NCBI RefSeq assembly: GCF_001039475.1
Contig: NZ_LELK01000001.1
Span: 593,466-657,465 of the forward strand
DNA: 64,000 nucleotides
Source of the DNA: Guptibacillus hwajinpoensis
Lineage (GTDB): Bacteria > Bacillota > Bacilli > Bacillales > Guptibacillaceae
Reading direction: 5' to 3'
Below, piece after piece: positions 35,640 to 44,154 of the stretch (its first letter is position 1; every line of letters begins with the position of its first letter). The notes beneath the pieces were generated by a model. That model saw nothing but the letters and a program-made list of their open reading frames with translations, was not told the DNA's origin and did no database searches. Made by a program: the position numbers and the translations under genes.

Positions 35640-36788
35640 TTAGCTGTATTCCTTTCGAAGCTGACTTGCTATGATGTTTTTCTGAATTTCAGACGTTCCT
35701 TCGTAAATACGAGTAATACGCGCATCGCGGTAGAACCGTTCAATTGGGTAATCAGATACATAACCTAACCCACCATGTACTTGAAGTGCTTTATCTGCGA
35801 CTCTGTTGTACACTTCTGAGCCGTACAATTTAAGCATAGCTGCTTCCTTAATCACTTTTTCACCTTGATCAACCATCCATGCCACACGATAGGTAAAGGA
35901 ACGCAGCGCTTCAATTTCTACGCCCATTTCTGCTACCATATGAGCTACTGCTTGATGCTCAATGATTGGGACACCAAACTGTATTCGTTCTTCTACATGC
36001 TTCATGCTCATATCAAGTAGCTTTTGTGAAGATCCAAGGTTGCGTGCAGCAAGACCCGCACGCCCATTTGCTAGAATCTTCAATGCATTCACATATCCCT
36101 GCCCAACTTCGCCAAGGACATTTTCTTCTGGTACTTCACAATCCTCAAAAATCAGTTCAGCCGAGTGAGAACCTTTTAATCCCATTTTCTCTTCTACTGC
36201 TCCAACATTGAACCCTGGAAAGCTTTTCTCAACAATAAAAGAAGTAATTCCTTTTGCTCCTTTTGAAGGATCTGTTGTAGCCATCACAGTAAAGACGTCA
36301 GCTTCAATTGCGTTCGTTATATAATGTTTTGTTCCGTTTAAAATGTATTTATTTTCAACTTTCACTGCAGTTGTTTTCAAGTTCGACGCATTTGATCCTG
36401 CCGAAGGTTCTGTTAATGCAAAAGCCCCAATTTTCTTTCCAGTTGCCATATCTGGAAGGTATTTATTTTTTTGTTCCTCATTTCCAAGCTCTACAATACC
36501 AACTGAACCAATTCCAGTGTGGGCTCCAATTAATGTTGTGTACCCATTGTGCGTTTTCCCTAGTTCTTCATAAAGGGCACATTTCCCAACCATTCCAATA
36601 CCAAGACCTCCGTATTCTTCAGGAATACTTAAACCGAATAGTCCCATCTCTTTTGACATCTCAATAATTCGCTCTGGTATCCTGTCTTCTTTCTCAATTG
36701 TCATAGCGACTTTCTCAACTTCATTTTGCACAAAATTTCGGATCGTGGTTTTTAGAAATGCAATTTCTTCATCTAATTGGAAATCCAT
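35640..36788 (-). CDS. Acyl-CoA dehydrogenase
   Basis: 382 residues. FAD/substrate signatures GAFALTEPSAGSNASNLKT (about 128-146) and QVHGGLGYVSDYPIERFYRDARITRIYEGTSEIQ (about 338-371), with the catalytic glutamate in YEGT. Introduces the 2,3 double bond in acyl-CoA. No enoyl-CoA hydratase is in the cluster, so that step must come from elsewhere. Nine bases after the HBD stop. Confidence 0.93.
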   Translation of the reverse strand: MDFQLDEEIAFLKTTIRNFVQNEVEKVAMTIEKEDRIPERIIEMSKEMGLFGLSIPEEYGGLGIGMVGKCALYEELGKTHNGYTTLIGAHTGIGSVGIVELGNEEQKNKYLPDMATGKKIGAFALTEPSAGSNASNLKTTAVKVENKYILNGTKHYITNAIEADVFTVMATTDPSKGAKGITSFIVEKSFPGFNVGAVEEKMGLKGSHSAELIFEDCEVPEENVLGEVGQGYVNALKILANGRAGLAARNLGSSQKLLDMSMKHVEERIQFGVPIIEHQAVAHMVAEMGVEIEALRSFTYRVAWMVDQGEKVIKEAAMLKLYGSEVYNRVADKALQVHGGLGYVSDYPIERFYRDARITRIYEGTSEIQKNIIASQLRKEYS

Positions 36789-36797
36789 TGCTATCCC

Positions 36798-37658
36798 TCA
36801 ATTCGTATATGTATAGTCATAGAAACCTTTACCACTTTTGCGGCCGAGTCGACCTGCCTTAACGTATTTTATTAGTATTGGACATGGTCGATATTTCTCC
36901 CCAAGCGTTTCATAAAGGTAGTGCATATTACGAAGGCGCGTATCTAGTCCGACTAAATCTGCAAGCTCCAGTGGTCCCATCGGATGATTCAGACCCAGTT
37001 TCATGGCTTTATCAATATCTTCAGGTGTACCAACACCTTCCATAACCATATTCATAGCTTCATTTCCGATTAAGCAATTCATTCGGCTAACCGCAAATCC
37101 TGGAAATTCATTGATTTTAACGCATTCTTTTCCTATCGACTTTCCAAAGCCAATGGCTTTATTAATCGTATCTTCAGATGTTTCTAGCCCACAAATCACT
37201 TCAATTAGCTTCATCTTTGGAACAGGATTAAAGAAATGAAGTGCCAGGCATTTCTCAGGTCTACTTGTTTGCGCCGCTATTTCAGTTGGACTCATTGTAG
37301 ACGTATTTGTCGCAAGGATCGCATGAGGTGGAGTTAGATCGTCTAGTTGTTTGAAAATGCTTGTTTTGAGCTCCATGATTTCAAGAACCGCTTCAATGAC
37401 TAAATCCCTATCTTTTGCCGCTTCGCTTATTTCTGTTGTGAATTGAATAGTGTCTCGACGTTCGTCTGCCATTTCTTTCGATACCCATTCTTTCCTAACG
37501 GCACGTTCAAATTGTTTTCTAATATCTTCCTCTGCATTGTGTAAAGACGTGTTGCTAACATCTTGAACGATCACCGAAAGTCCTGCAGCCGCTGCTGAGT
37601 AAGCAATTCCTCTCCCCATTGTTCCGGCTCCGATTACTGCGATGTTTTGTATGGTCAC
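36798..37658 (-). CDS. 3-hydroxyacyl-CoA (3-hydroxybutyryl-CoA) dehydrogenase
   Basis: 286 residues. N-terminal NAD fold IAVIGAGTMGRGIAYSAAAAG (about 6-26), catalytic histidine in ALHFFNPVPKMKLIEVI (about 139-155), and C-terminal domain with NHPMGPLELADLVGLD. Start taken at GTG 37656-37658, eight bases after GAGGAG; the frame's first GTG overlaps that site. First gene of the cluster. Confidence 0.92.
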   Translation of the reverse strand: MTIQNIAVIGAGTMGRGIAYSAAAAGLSVIVQDVSNTSLHNAEEDIRKQFERAVRKEWVSKEMADERRDTIQFTTEISEAAKDRDLVIEAVLEIMELKTSIFKQLDDLTPPHAILATNTSTMSPTEIAAQTSRPEKCLALHFFNPVPKMKLIEVICGLETSEDTINKAIGFGKSIGKECVKINEFPGFAVSRMNCLIGNEAMNMVMEGVGTPEDIDKAMKLGLNHPMGPLELADLVGLDTRLRNMHYLYETLGEKYRPCPILIKYVKAGRLGRKSGKGFYDYTYTN

Positions 37659-37761
37659 TAGTATCACTCCTCAATTAATGTAATCGCTTACAATTTTGTA
37701 TTTGGTTTACTTCTCCTTTTTCTAGATAACTTCCTTTAATCTGAACTCATTTCCGAAAAAA

Positions 37762-37778
37762 CCGTTCAGTTTGAACGG
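37762..37778 (-). terminator. Terminator after the GlcD-like oxidase gene
   Basis: CCGTTCA-GTT-TGAACGG followed on the minus strand by TTTTTTCGG, six bases after the stop codon. Confidence 0.85.
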
Positions 37779-37783
37779 CTTGG

Positions 37784-39163
37784 TTAGTTAGGAACTCGAT
37801 CTATTGCAAAAATCTTACCAGGATTTAATATACCTTTAGGATCTAGCGTCAGCTTAAGACTTTTCATGACGCCTAATGCCGGTCCATGTTCTTTCTGTTG
37901 GTATTGTGCTTTCCCTGTTCCAACTCCGTGCTCACCAGTGCAAGTGCCTCCACGTTCCAATGCATAGTGCACAAGGTGTTGATTCAATTTCATTGCGCGA
38001 TCTAGTTCTTCTGAATCAGTTGGATCAATCATGACAATGGCATGGTAATTGCCATCTCCTACGTGACCAAGCAGCGCTCCGTCTAATCCATTCGTTTTAA
38101 TCGCTTTACGTGCATCAACAATGGCGCCTGTAAGCTCTGATATCGGAACACATACATCGGTTACCATCATTTTCTTTCCTGGTGATCCATGACTGAAGGA
38201 ATACGCAAGATTATGACGAGCTTCCCACAGAAGCGCTCTTTTCTTCGTATCTTGCTCAAATATAAATTCTTCGCAATCATTGTCTTGTGCGATACTTTTT
38301 GCAAATGAGACATCCTGCTTCAAACCGGCTTCGTTGCCGTGGAATTCAACAAAGAGTGTTGGTTTTTCAAGGTAATTCGTCTCATTTGTTTTGTTAACTT
38401 GCTGGACTGAGCGGGCATCTACAAGTTCGATTCTTGCTACTGGAATGGCCGCATGCAATATATTAGTAACCGTGGTAACGGCCTTCTCGATTGAAGGAAA
38501 AACCATTCTACCAGCTAGCGTTGCTTCAGGAATGCCATAAACGTTAAGGGTAAGCTCTGTGAAAGTTCCGAGAGTACCTTCTGAACCGACAAATAGCCCG
38601 TTGAGATGATACCCGGAAGAAGACTTTGCCGTCATGCTACCAGTATGGATGATGCGTCCATCAGCAAGAACAACCTCCATATCGCGAACTTGATCACGCA
38701 TAACGCCATATCTTACAGATGTTGTACCGCTAGCATTAGTTGCGGCCATTCCGCCAAGCGTGGCGTCGGCACCAGGATCTACAGTGAAAAACAAGCCGTG
38801 TTTTTTTAACTCTTTATTTAATTGGGAACGCGTCACGCCAGGCTGCACTCTCACTAGAAAATCTTCTGGACGAACTTCAAGGATCTTGTTCATCAATTGA
38901 AAATCTATTGAAATGCCTCCGTGATATGGAATTACATGCCCCTCGAGGCTTGATCCAAGTCCAAACGGAATAACTGGCACTTCAAGATCATTTGCTGTTT
39001 GCATAATTTTGGTTACTTCTTCTGTTGTTCTAGGGAATACGACGACATCAGGATCATGTGGTGTGTGATAGGATTCATCTTTGCTGTGCTGCTCAAGTAC
39101 AGTTGCGTTTACACTAATCTGATCATCTTTAAGGAAAGTGGATAAAAGGGATAGAAGTTTCAA
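37784..39163 (-). CDS. FAD-binding oxidase, D-lactate dehydrogenase/GlcD type
   Basis: 459 residues, single gene. PCMH-type FAD domain with PVIPFGLGSSLEGHVIPY (about 54-71) and PGADATLGGMAATNASGTTSVRYGVMRDQV; C-terminal oxidase domain with LLGHVGDGNYHAIVMIDP, GTCTGEHGVGTGKAQYQQKEHG and LDPKGILNPGKI. Resembles D-lactate dehydrogenase (cytochrome type) more than GlcD of the three-subunit complex because it stands without GlcE and GlcF. Monocistronic, between terminators. D-lactate is the likely substrate but other 2-hydroxy acids remain possible. Confidence 0.85.
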   Translation of the reverse strand: MKLLSLLSTFLKDDQISVNATVLEQHSKDESYHTPHDPDVVVFPRTTEEVTKIMQTANDLEVPVIPFGLGSSLEGHVIPYHGGISIDFQLMNKILEVRPEDFLVRVQPGVTRSQLNKELKKHGLFFTVDPGADATLGGMAATNASGTTSVRYGVMRDQVRDMEVVLADGRIIHTGSMTAKSSSGYHLNGLFVGSEGTLGTFTELTLNVYGIPEATLAGRMVFPSIEKAVTTVTNILHAAIPVARIELVDARSVQQVNKTNETNYLEKPTLFVEFHGNEAGLKQDVSFAKSIAQDNDCEEFIFEQDTKKRALLWEARHNLAYSFSHGSPGKKMMVTDVCVPISELTGAIVDARKAIKTNGLDGALLGHVGDGNYHAIVMIDPTDSEELDRAMKLNQHLVHYALERGGTCTGEHGVGTGKAQYQQKEHGPALGVMKSLKLTLDPKGILNPGKIFAIDRVPN

Positions 39164-39272
39164 CTAGCTTTCCTCCATTCAACTATAGAATTTACACTTT
39201 TCTGATAACTACCTCATCACTTTAGCACTATTGAACAAAATGCGTCAATCTCAGTAAAAAAGCGACGTACAA

Positions 39273-39303
39273 AATAGAGTCTGGCAATAAGCCAGACTCT
39301 ATT
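39273..39303 (-). terminator. Terminator after the flotillin gene
   Basis: AATAGAGTCTGGC / GCCAGACTCTATT, perfect 13-bp arms with an AATAA loop, four bases after the stop codon. Confidence 0.88.
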
Positions 39304-39307
39304 AACG

Positions 39308-40837
39308 TTATTCTTTTTTGTTTTCTTCTTCCGGCTCTTCTTCTTCATAAGCAGTCGCAACTTCGCTAGCATATTGATGTTCTTCTTGATCATTCTTATC
39401 TTTAGAAGAGTCACTCTCTTCATTAGAATCGAAGTTGTTGTAACTCCCTCTTGACACAAAGCTTTCTAACATGGCTTTTAAGTCCATGCCTGTTGATTCT
39501 TTTAGACTTGCTTGCAGACCCGTCATTGTTTTGGTTACGTTGTCTGTAATCTGAGTGGAACCCTTACCGCCACCCATATCAATGACTTTCATCTCTGAAA
39601 TTTGAGACAGTGGCTGAGCAATTTCATGCGCATATTTCGGTAACATGTCGATAAGCATTTCAATAATGGCAGCATCGCCATATTTCTCCATTGCCTGAGC
39701 CATTAGTTCTTTAGCTTCAGCTTCAGCACGACCACGTTCACGAATCACCTCCGCTTCCGCTAGACCTTTCTGCTTCTGAATTTCAGCTTTAGTTTGACCG
39801 TCAATGCGATCTCGCTCTGCCTCAGCTTCTGCATTTGCACGTATGTCGTATGCATTCGCATCAGCCTGCGTTTTTCTGCGTTTCTGCTCTTCTAATTCTA
39901 ATTCAACCTGGCGCTGACGCTCGATATATTGAACCTGCATCTCTTCTTCTTTAACTTTCTGGTTTAATCTTGCTTGTTCAAGGTTGTAAGATTGTTCTGA
40001 TCGAGCTCGTCCTCGTTCGATCTCAGCTTTATATTCCGCTTCTTTCACATCTTTGTCTTTTTGCGATTGAGCGATATCAATTTGACGTCTAATCTCATCT
40101 TCTTCTGCTTCTTGGTCCGTTTTGGCCTTATGCATACGTGTTTCACGTCGTGCGTTCGCCTCGGCGATGTCAGCATCTTTTCTAGCCTCTGCGATTCGAG
40201 GGCGGCCAAGCGCTTCAAGGTATCCGTTCTCTTCATCGTCGTCTTTTAATTCTTTTAAAGCGAAAGAGGTGATTTCAAACCCAAGATTTTTTAGATCTTC
40301 TTCTGCTATATTTTTTACTTTTTTGTTAACAGAATTAAAATCTTTGTAGATCTCATCCACTGTAAGAGACGAAATGATTGCGCGAAGGTGTCCTTCAAGA
40401 ACTTCTTTTAGTTCACGTTCTTTTTCCTTTTGTTCCTTTCCTAGAAACTTCTCAGCATAATTCGCAACAATTTCCAGCTTGCTTCCAATACTAATCTCAG
40501 CAACACTTGTTGCTTTAATTGGAACACCCTCTGATGTATACGCTTTTGGAGAAGCAATTTCTAGTTGAAACGACGTAAGATCAATCGGTGTGCTCGTTTG
40601 GAACATTTTAAGTCGAATACCGCCACCACGAACGATTTTCATGCTTCGACCATTATCATCTACGAAAATGCGATTGTCCTCTTCTGCATTTCCAAGTTTC
40701 GGTCCAGTAATAATCAGTGCTTGATTAGAACTCGCTGTTTTATAACGCTTCTTGAAAATGAAGAACCCAATTCCCCCTACAATTAATAAGAAGAATAAGA
40801 CTAATCCTGAAATAATTAATCCAATAAACTCCATCAT
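39308..40837 (-). CDS. floT: Flotillin (YuaG/FloT-like)
   Basis: 509 residues. One N-terminal membrane-associated helix (FIGLIISGLVLFFLLIVGGIGFFIF, about 3-27), an SPFH domain (about 30-220), then a long Glu/Ala-rich coiled coil with repeated EAEA motifs (about 225-410) and an acidic tail. Flotillins scaffold membrane microdomains. Start at ATG 40837 after an AAAGGGTGAG site; the frame stays open 36 codons further without a ribosome binding site and crosses the neighbour's terminator. The NfeD-type partner gene (YuaF) usual in Bacillus is not adjacent. Confidence 0.9.
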   Translation of the reverse strand: MMEFIGLIISGLVLFFLLIVGGIGFFIFKKRYKTASSNQALIITGPKLGNAEEDNRIFVDDNGRSMKIVRGGGIRLKMFQTSTPIDLTSFQLEIASPKAYTSEGVPIKATSVAEISIGSKLEIVANYAEKFLGKEQKEKERELKEVLEGHLRAIISSLTVDEIYKDFNSVNKKVKNIAEEDLKNLGFEITSFALKELKDDDEENGYLEALGRPRIAEARKDADIAEANARRETRMHKAKTDQEAEEDEIRRQIDIAQSQKDKDVKEAEYKAEIERGRARSEQSYNLEQARLNQKVKEEEMQVQYIERQRQVELELEEQKRRKTQADANAYDIRANAEAEAERDRIDGQTKAEIQKQKGLAEAEVIRERGRAEAEAKELMAQAMEKYGDAAIIEMLIDMLPKYAHEIAQPLSQISEMKVIDMGGGKGSTQITDNVTKTMTGLQASLKESTGMDLKAMLESFVSRGSYNNFDSNEESDSSKDKNDQEEHQYASEVATAYEEEEPEEENKKE

Positions 40838-40962
40838 ATAACGTTTCTCACCCTTTCTGTGTTTTGCAATTCCTGCTATGTAATTGCCCTTCCCCTTTTC
40901 TACGAGTCCGATTTGAAAAAGTTTCAGAATATATCGAATTAACAAGAATTGCAGAAAGATAA

Positions 40963-40988
40963 AAACGAACCTGAAAGCAGGTTCGTTT
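40963..40988 (-). terminator. Terminator after the MaoC gene
   Basis: AAACGAACCTG-AAAG-CAGGTTCGTTT, perfect 11-bp arms, 16 bases after the MaoC stop. Confidence 0.85.
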
Positions 40989-41004
40989 AGGTAAGACTTA
41001 ACTT

Positions 41005-41403
41005 CTAAAAGCTTTCTAATATAGCATCGCCTTTTACAACTACTTCATTTCTTTGATTCATAGCCAAAACATTGAATCGATATTTGTCATTCTTAATGGA
41101 TTCAAGTGATGCTTGGAGCGTGATGACATCACCCAAGAACACCATTCCTTTAAACGCGACAGAATACTCTTTAAGAAATACTTCTTGATAATATGGCGTG
41201 AACAATTTTGCTAAATTACCGATTGTCCACATCCCATGAGCAATAATACCAGGTAGCCCTGCCTTAGAAGCTTCTTCATCAATCGTGTGTATGGGATTAA
41301 AATCCCCAGATGCTCCAGCATACTTAATCAAGTCTAGACGAGAAACCGGCGAAAGGGTTACTTCAAGAGGAGTTCCGATATTAAATTCGTTCACTGTATT
41401 CAT
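41005..41403 (-). CDS. MaoC-like dehydratase subunit (hot-dog fold)
   Basis: 132 residues. Hydratase motif YAGASGDFNPIHTIDEEASKAGLPGIIAHGMWTIG (about 28-62) includes the catalytic Asp and His of R-specific enoyl-CoA hydratases. Starts with an ATGA overlap on the preceding gene, whose product supplies the second hot-dog domain. The pair probably forms a heteromeric hydratase for acyl-CoA. Confidence 0.85.
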   Translation of the reverse strand: MNTVNEFNIGTPLEVTLSPVSRLDLIKYAGASGDFNPIHTIDEEASKAGLPGIIAHGMWTIGNLAKLFTPYYQEVFLKEYSVAFKGMVFLGDVITLQASLESIKNDKYRFNVLAMNQRNEVVVKGDAILESF

Positions 41404-41849
41404 GAAGTCATCCCCTTTCGAACAGCTTCTGTAATAATTACGACCTGTTCTTCTGTAAAAATAATGTCTCCATCTGACTCTTTACCAAAACGCTTAAGAA
41501 TGAGAAAACCTAAAAGCCCGCTTTGCCCTTTTCGTTCATAATAATCCTCCAATATTGTTGAGCACATGACGGTCTCGCCTACAAGAAGAGGTCGATTGTA
41601 TTGAAAAGTTTGCTTGCCATGAATCAACCCAACATTAGGGAGGTTGAAATCTTCTATAACGCCATAATCAAACACTCTTGGATATGTAGGAGGTGCGAGA
41701 TTCTTACCATACCTGGAGCGTTTACCTACTTCTTCATCGGTATAAATGGGGGAAGGATCTCCTATTGCGTTCGAGAACGCTTTAACCGACCCATGTTCCA
41801 CCCTATTCTTTACAGGAATGGATTGTTTACCGATCATTTCTTCAAACAT
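41400..41849 (-). CDS. FAS1-type dehydratase-like hot-dog protein, partner of MaoC
   Basis: 149 residues. N-terminal MaoC-like domain (VEHGSVKAFSNAIGDPSPIYTDEEVGKRSRYGKNLAPPTYPRVFDYG, about 17-63) with the pattern of HadA/ChsH-type subunits that lack the full catalytic His set. Works with the overlapping MaoC gene. Ten bases downstream of the acyl-CoA dehydrogenase gene. Confidence 0.82.
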   Translation of the reverse strand: MFEEMIGKQSIPVKNRVEHGSVKAFSNAIGDPSPIYTDEEVGKRSRYGKNLAPPTYPRVFDYGVIEDFNLPNVGLIHGKQTFQYNRPLLVGETVMCSTILEDYYERKGQSGLLGFLILKRFGKESDGDIIFTEEQVVIITEAVRKGMTS

Positions 41850-41859
41850 ACAACTCCTC

Positions 41860-43035
41860 CTATGCGTATTGACCTACTTTTACATGTCCTTTTAACAAAT
41901 TTCTTGCAATGATGAGGCGTTGAATTTCATCTGTACCATCGTAAATTCTCCAAAGTCTTGCTTCTCTGTACCACCGTTCAATCGGAAGCTCTCTCGTATA
42001 GCCCATGCCTCCATGAATTTGTAGAACACGATCGACAACTCGATTCCCCATGTTAGAGCCATACAATTTTGCCATTGATGCCAGCTGGCGATTATCTTTT
42101 CCTTCGTCAAGCGTGTAGGCTGCGTTTAAAACGAGCCACTTAGCTGCTTCAATCTCAACAGCAGAATCAGCAATTTGCCATTGAATGGCCTGTCGTTCCG
42201 CAATTGGTTTACCAAACGTTTCTCGTTCGTTTGCATAATCAATTGCCATCTTTAACAGTCGTTCACCAGCTCCCACTGCTGTTGCACCAACGATCCAACG
42301 AGCGAAACCGATCCATTCTAGCCCAAGATTGTATCCTCCATTAACTTCTCCAAGAATGTTTTCATGAGGAACTCGCACATTATCAAAAACAAGTCCAGCA
42401 GGACCCCATTCTCCCATTGTATGAATGTATTCTGACTTCCACCCCATGTCACGATCGACAATAAAGCAAGTTACGCCATCTCTCCCAGTCGCAGCGTGTT
42501 TTTCTTTATCCGTAATAGCGATAACCATAACAAAGTCAGCTTCATTTCCACCTGTAATAAACGTCTTCTCACCATTAAGCACCCATTCATCGCCATCACG
42601 GATGGCAGTCATTTTAATGTTCCGCGTATCAGAACCAGCACCTGGTTCTGTCATAGCAAAACAAGATTTCTTCTCCCCGTTGATGGTCGGAAGCAAGTAC
42701 TTTTCTTTTTGATCTTTGTTCGCATAATACAAAATGTTATCAGCCGAGCCTCCGAATCGAAACGGAACGAACGTTTTTGATACTTCCATCATGACGATAG
42801 CGAGCATCATTTGACCAAGGTCAGCGCCGCCGTATTCTTCAGGCGTATTAATACCCCAGAAGCCTGCTTTTTTTGCTTTTAGCTGAAGTTCATTCATTTT
42901 TTCTGCAGAGATGCCTGGCTTTCCTTCTCTTTCATTACGAAGAACATCATTTTCTAGAGGGATTAGTTCATTTTCAACAAACTTGCGAATTGTCTTTTGC
43001 ACCATAACTTGCTCATCTGTTAACCGTAAATCCAT
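41860..43035 (-). CDS. Acyl-CoA dehydrogenase, ACAD10/11-like active-site variant
   Basis: 391 residues. CFAMTEPGAGSDTRNIKMTA (about 135-154) and QIHGGMGYTRELPIERWYREARLWRIYDGTDEIQ (about 341-374) are clear. The catalytic position reads YDGT with aspartate in place of the usual glutamate (YEGT), as in ACAD10/11-type enzymes that have DG(P/T)DE there. The substrate may therefore be a branched or hydroxylated acyl-CoA. Heads an operon with two hot-dog hydratase subunits; a TetR-like palindrome lies 46 bases upstream. Not a close copy of the ACAD at 35.6 kb. Confidence 0.9.
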   Translation of the reverse strand: MDLRLTDEQVMVQKTIRKFVENELIPLENDVLRNEREGKPGISAEKMNELQLKAKKAGFWGINTPEEYGGADLGQMMLAIVMMEVSKTFVPFRFGGSADNILYYANKDQKEKYLLPTINGEKKSCFAMTEPGAGSDTRNIKMTAIRDGDEWVLNGEKTFITGGNEADFVMVIAITDKEKHAATGRDGVTCFIVDRDMGWKSEYIHTMGEWGPAGLVFDNVRVPHENILGEVNGGYNLGLEWIGFARWIVGATAVGAGERLLKMAIDYANERETFGKPIAERQAIQWQIADSAVEIEAAKWLVLNAAYTLDEGKDNRQLASMAKLYGSNMGNRVVDRVLQIHGGMGYTRELPIERWYREARLWRIYDGTDEIQRLIIARNLLKGHVKVGQYA

Positions 43036-43080
43036 GTCAGATCTCTCCTTAAGAATCGATTTGAAAATTAGAATGATACT

Positions 43081-43096
43081 TACTAACCGGTTAGTA
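43081..43096. promoter_or_regulatory. TetR-type operator upstream of the ACAD/MaoC operon
   Basis: TACTAACCGGTTAGTA, a perfect 16-bp palindrome about 46 bases before the ACAD start. ACCGGT-centred palindromes with TA-rich flanks are typical of TetR-family repressors of fatty acid degradation. No TetR gene is in the window. Confidence 0.65.
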
Positions 43097-43168
43097 TCTT
43101 ACTTCGACATTGTGAATGCTCTTCCTTCTTGCGACGTAGAGAATGTTTAATTCGTTATAATTAACAAA

Positions 43169-43192
43169 GGGGTCAGACACGTGTCTGACCCC
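43169..43192. terminator. Terminator after the CAP lipoprotein gene
   Basis: GGGGTCAGACAC / GTGTCTGACCCC, a continuous 24-bp palindrome followed by TTTGTTAATT on the minus strand, 7 bases after the stop. Confidence 0.75.
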
Positions 43193-43199
43193 TCTTCTG

Positions 43200-44009
43200 C
43201 TATTTTCCTATAAACATTTGTGTCCAATAATGACCATCTTGCGCAAGTCCAACACCTATATGAGTAAAGTTCTTATTCATAATATTTTTACGGTGACCTT
43301 CACTCTTCATCCATGCGTCAACTACTGCTTCTGGTGTTTGTTGCCCTTGTGCAATGTTCTCTCCTGCAGTGTTGAAATCAACACCGAAGTCTCTCATCAT
43401 GTCGAAAGGTGAGCCATATGTTGGACTTGTATGGGAGAAGTAATTCTCCTGTTGCATGTCGCGGGATTTTTCCTGAGCGACGTCACTCAAAGAAGGCATT
43501 GCTTTTAGATTCGAAAGACCTTGCTTTCTTCTCTCAGCATTTGTAAGGTCAATGACTTGTTGAACTTCTTCGCTAATCTCTCCTGATTGTTTTGGAGCTT
43601 TTTTGTCCTCGGTTCCATTTTGATTAGCGTTACGATCTGCATCTGCTTGACCTGTCCCTTGGTCTGGTCTCATTTTCTGCTGGCGCTGTTGCTCATCTTT
43701 CCCGCCGATACCATATTGTTCGGGGAATCCTTCTGGCAAGTATTCTCTAGGATCTACCCCTTCAGGTAACGCATCTCTAAATTCAAACTGACCATTCTGA
43801 ACGATTTCTCCATGTGGGAATTTAACGCTAGGTGTATCAGTACTGTACGAGTTAGGATCTATGGTTAGTTGTCCACTGTTTATACGCTGAACACCTTCCG
43901 TAGGTGAACTCGTTTTGTTAATATCAAGTGCTTCATCATTATTATTTGCATTACATGCCCCAAGTAATATCAAACCCGGCAGCAGTAATGGCATTAGTTT
44001 CTTGTACAT
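43200..44009 (-). CDS. CAP-domain (SCP/PR1) lipoprotein, YkwD-like
   Basis: 269 residues. Lipoprotein signal with lipobox LLGAC (C19), then a low-complexity Gln/Asp/Asn-rich linker (about 100-140) and a C-terminal CAP domain: IDLTNAERRKQGLSNLKAMPSLSDVAQEKSRDM, FSHTSPTYGSPFDMMRDFGV, AGENIAQGQQTPEAVVDAWMKSEGHRKNIMNKNFTHIGVGLA. Anchored to the outer face of the membrane. Similar Bacillus proteins include YkwD; function is uncertain. Confidence 0.9.
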   Translation of the reverse strand: MYKKLMPLLLPGLILLGACNANNNDEALDINKTSSPTEGVQRINSGQLTIDPNSYSTDTPSVKFPHGEIVQNGQFEFRDALPEGVDPREYLPEGFPEQYGIGGKDEQQRQQKMRPDQGTGQADADRNANQNGTEDKKAPKQSGEISEEVQQVIDLTNAERRKQGLSNLKAMPSLSDVAQEKSRDMQQENYFSHTSPTYGSPFDMMRDFGVDFNTAGENIAQGQQTPEAVVDAWMKSEGHRKNIMNKNFTHIGVGLAQDGHYWTQMFIGK

Positions 44010-44118
44010 TCGTTGCCCTCCTTTAGGTCAATTTCTTACTGTCTTAGTTTTTCTTAAGAAGAGCAAAGTATAGGTGGTAAAAAGCGAGAAATTATAAGAA
44101 AGGTCCCAGTTATACAAA

Positions 44119-44148
44119 AAAGGCTCCTCTCAATAGAGAGAAACCTTT
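44119..44148 (-). terminator. Terminator after ppc
   Basis: Imperfect hairpin: AAAGG/CCTTT outer and CTCTC/GAGAG inner stems around AATA, followed by TTTTTTG on the minus strand. Confidence 0.7.
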
Positions 44149-44154
44149 CGTATA

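Noticed and set aside
39308-40945. 545-residue flotillin starting at ATG 40945
   Set aside because: The extra 36 residues lack a ribosome binding site and do not look like a flotillin N-terminus; ATG 40837 follows AAAGGG and begins with the membrane helix.
43141-43200. GGGGTCAGACACGTGTCTGACCCC as an operator
   Set aside because: The palindrome is near the CAP gene stop and followed by a T-rich tract, so a terminator explains it better.
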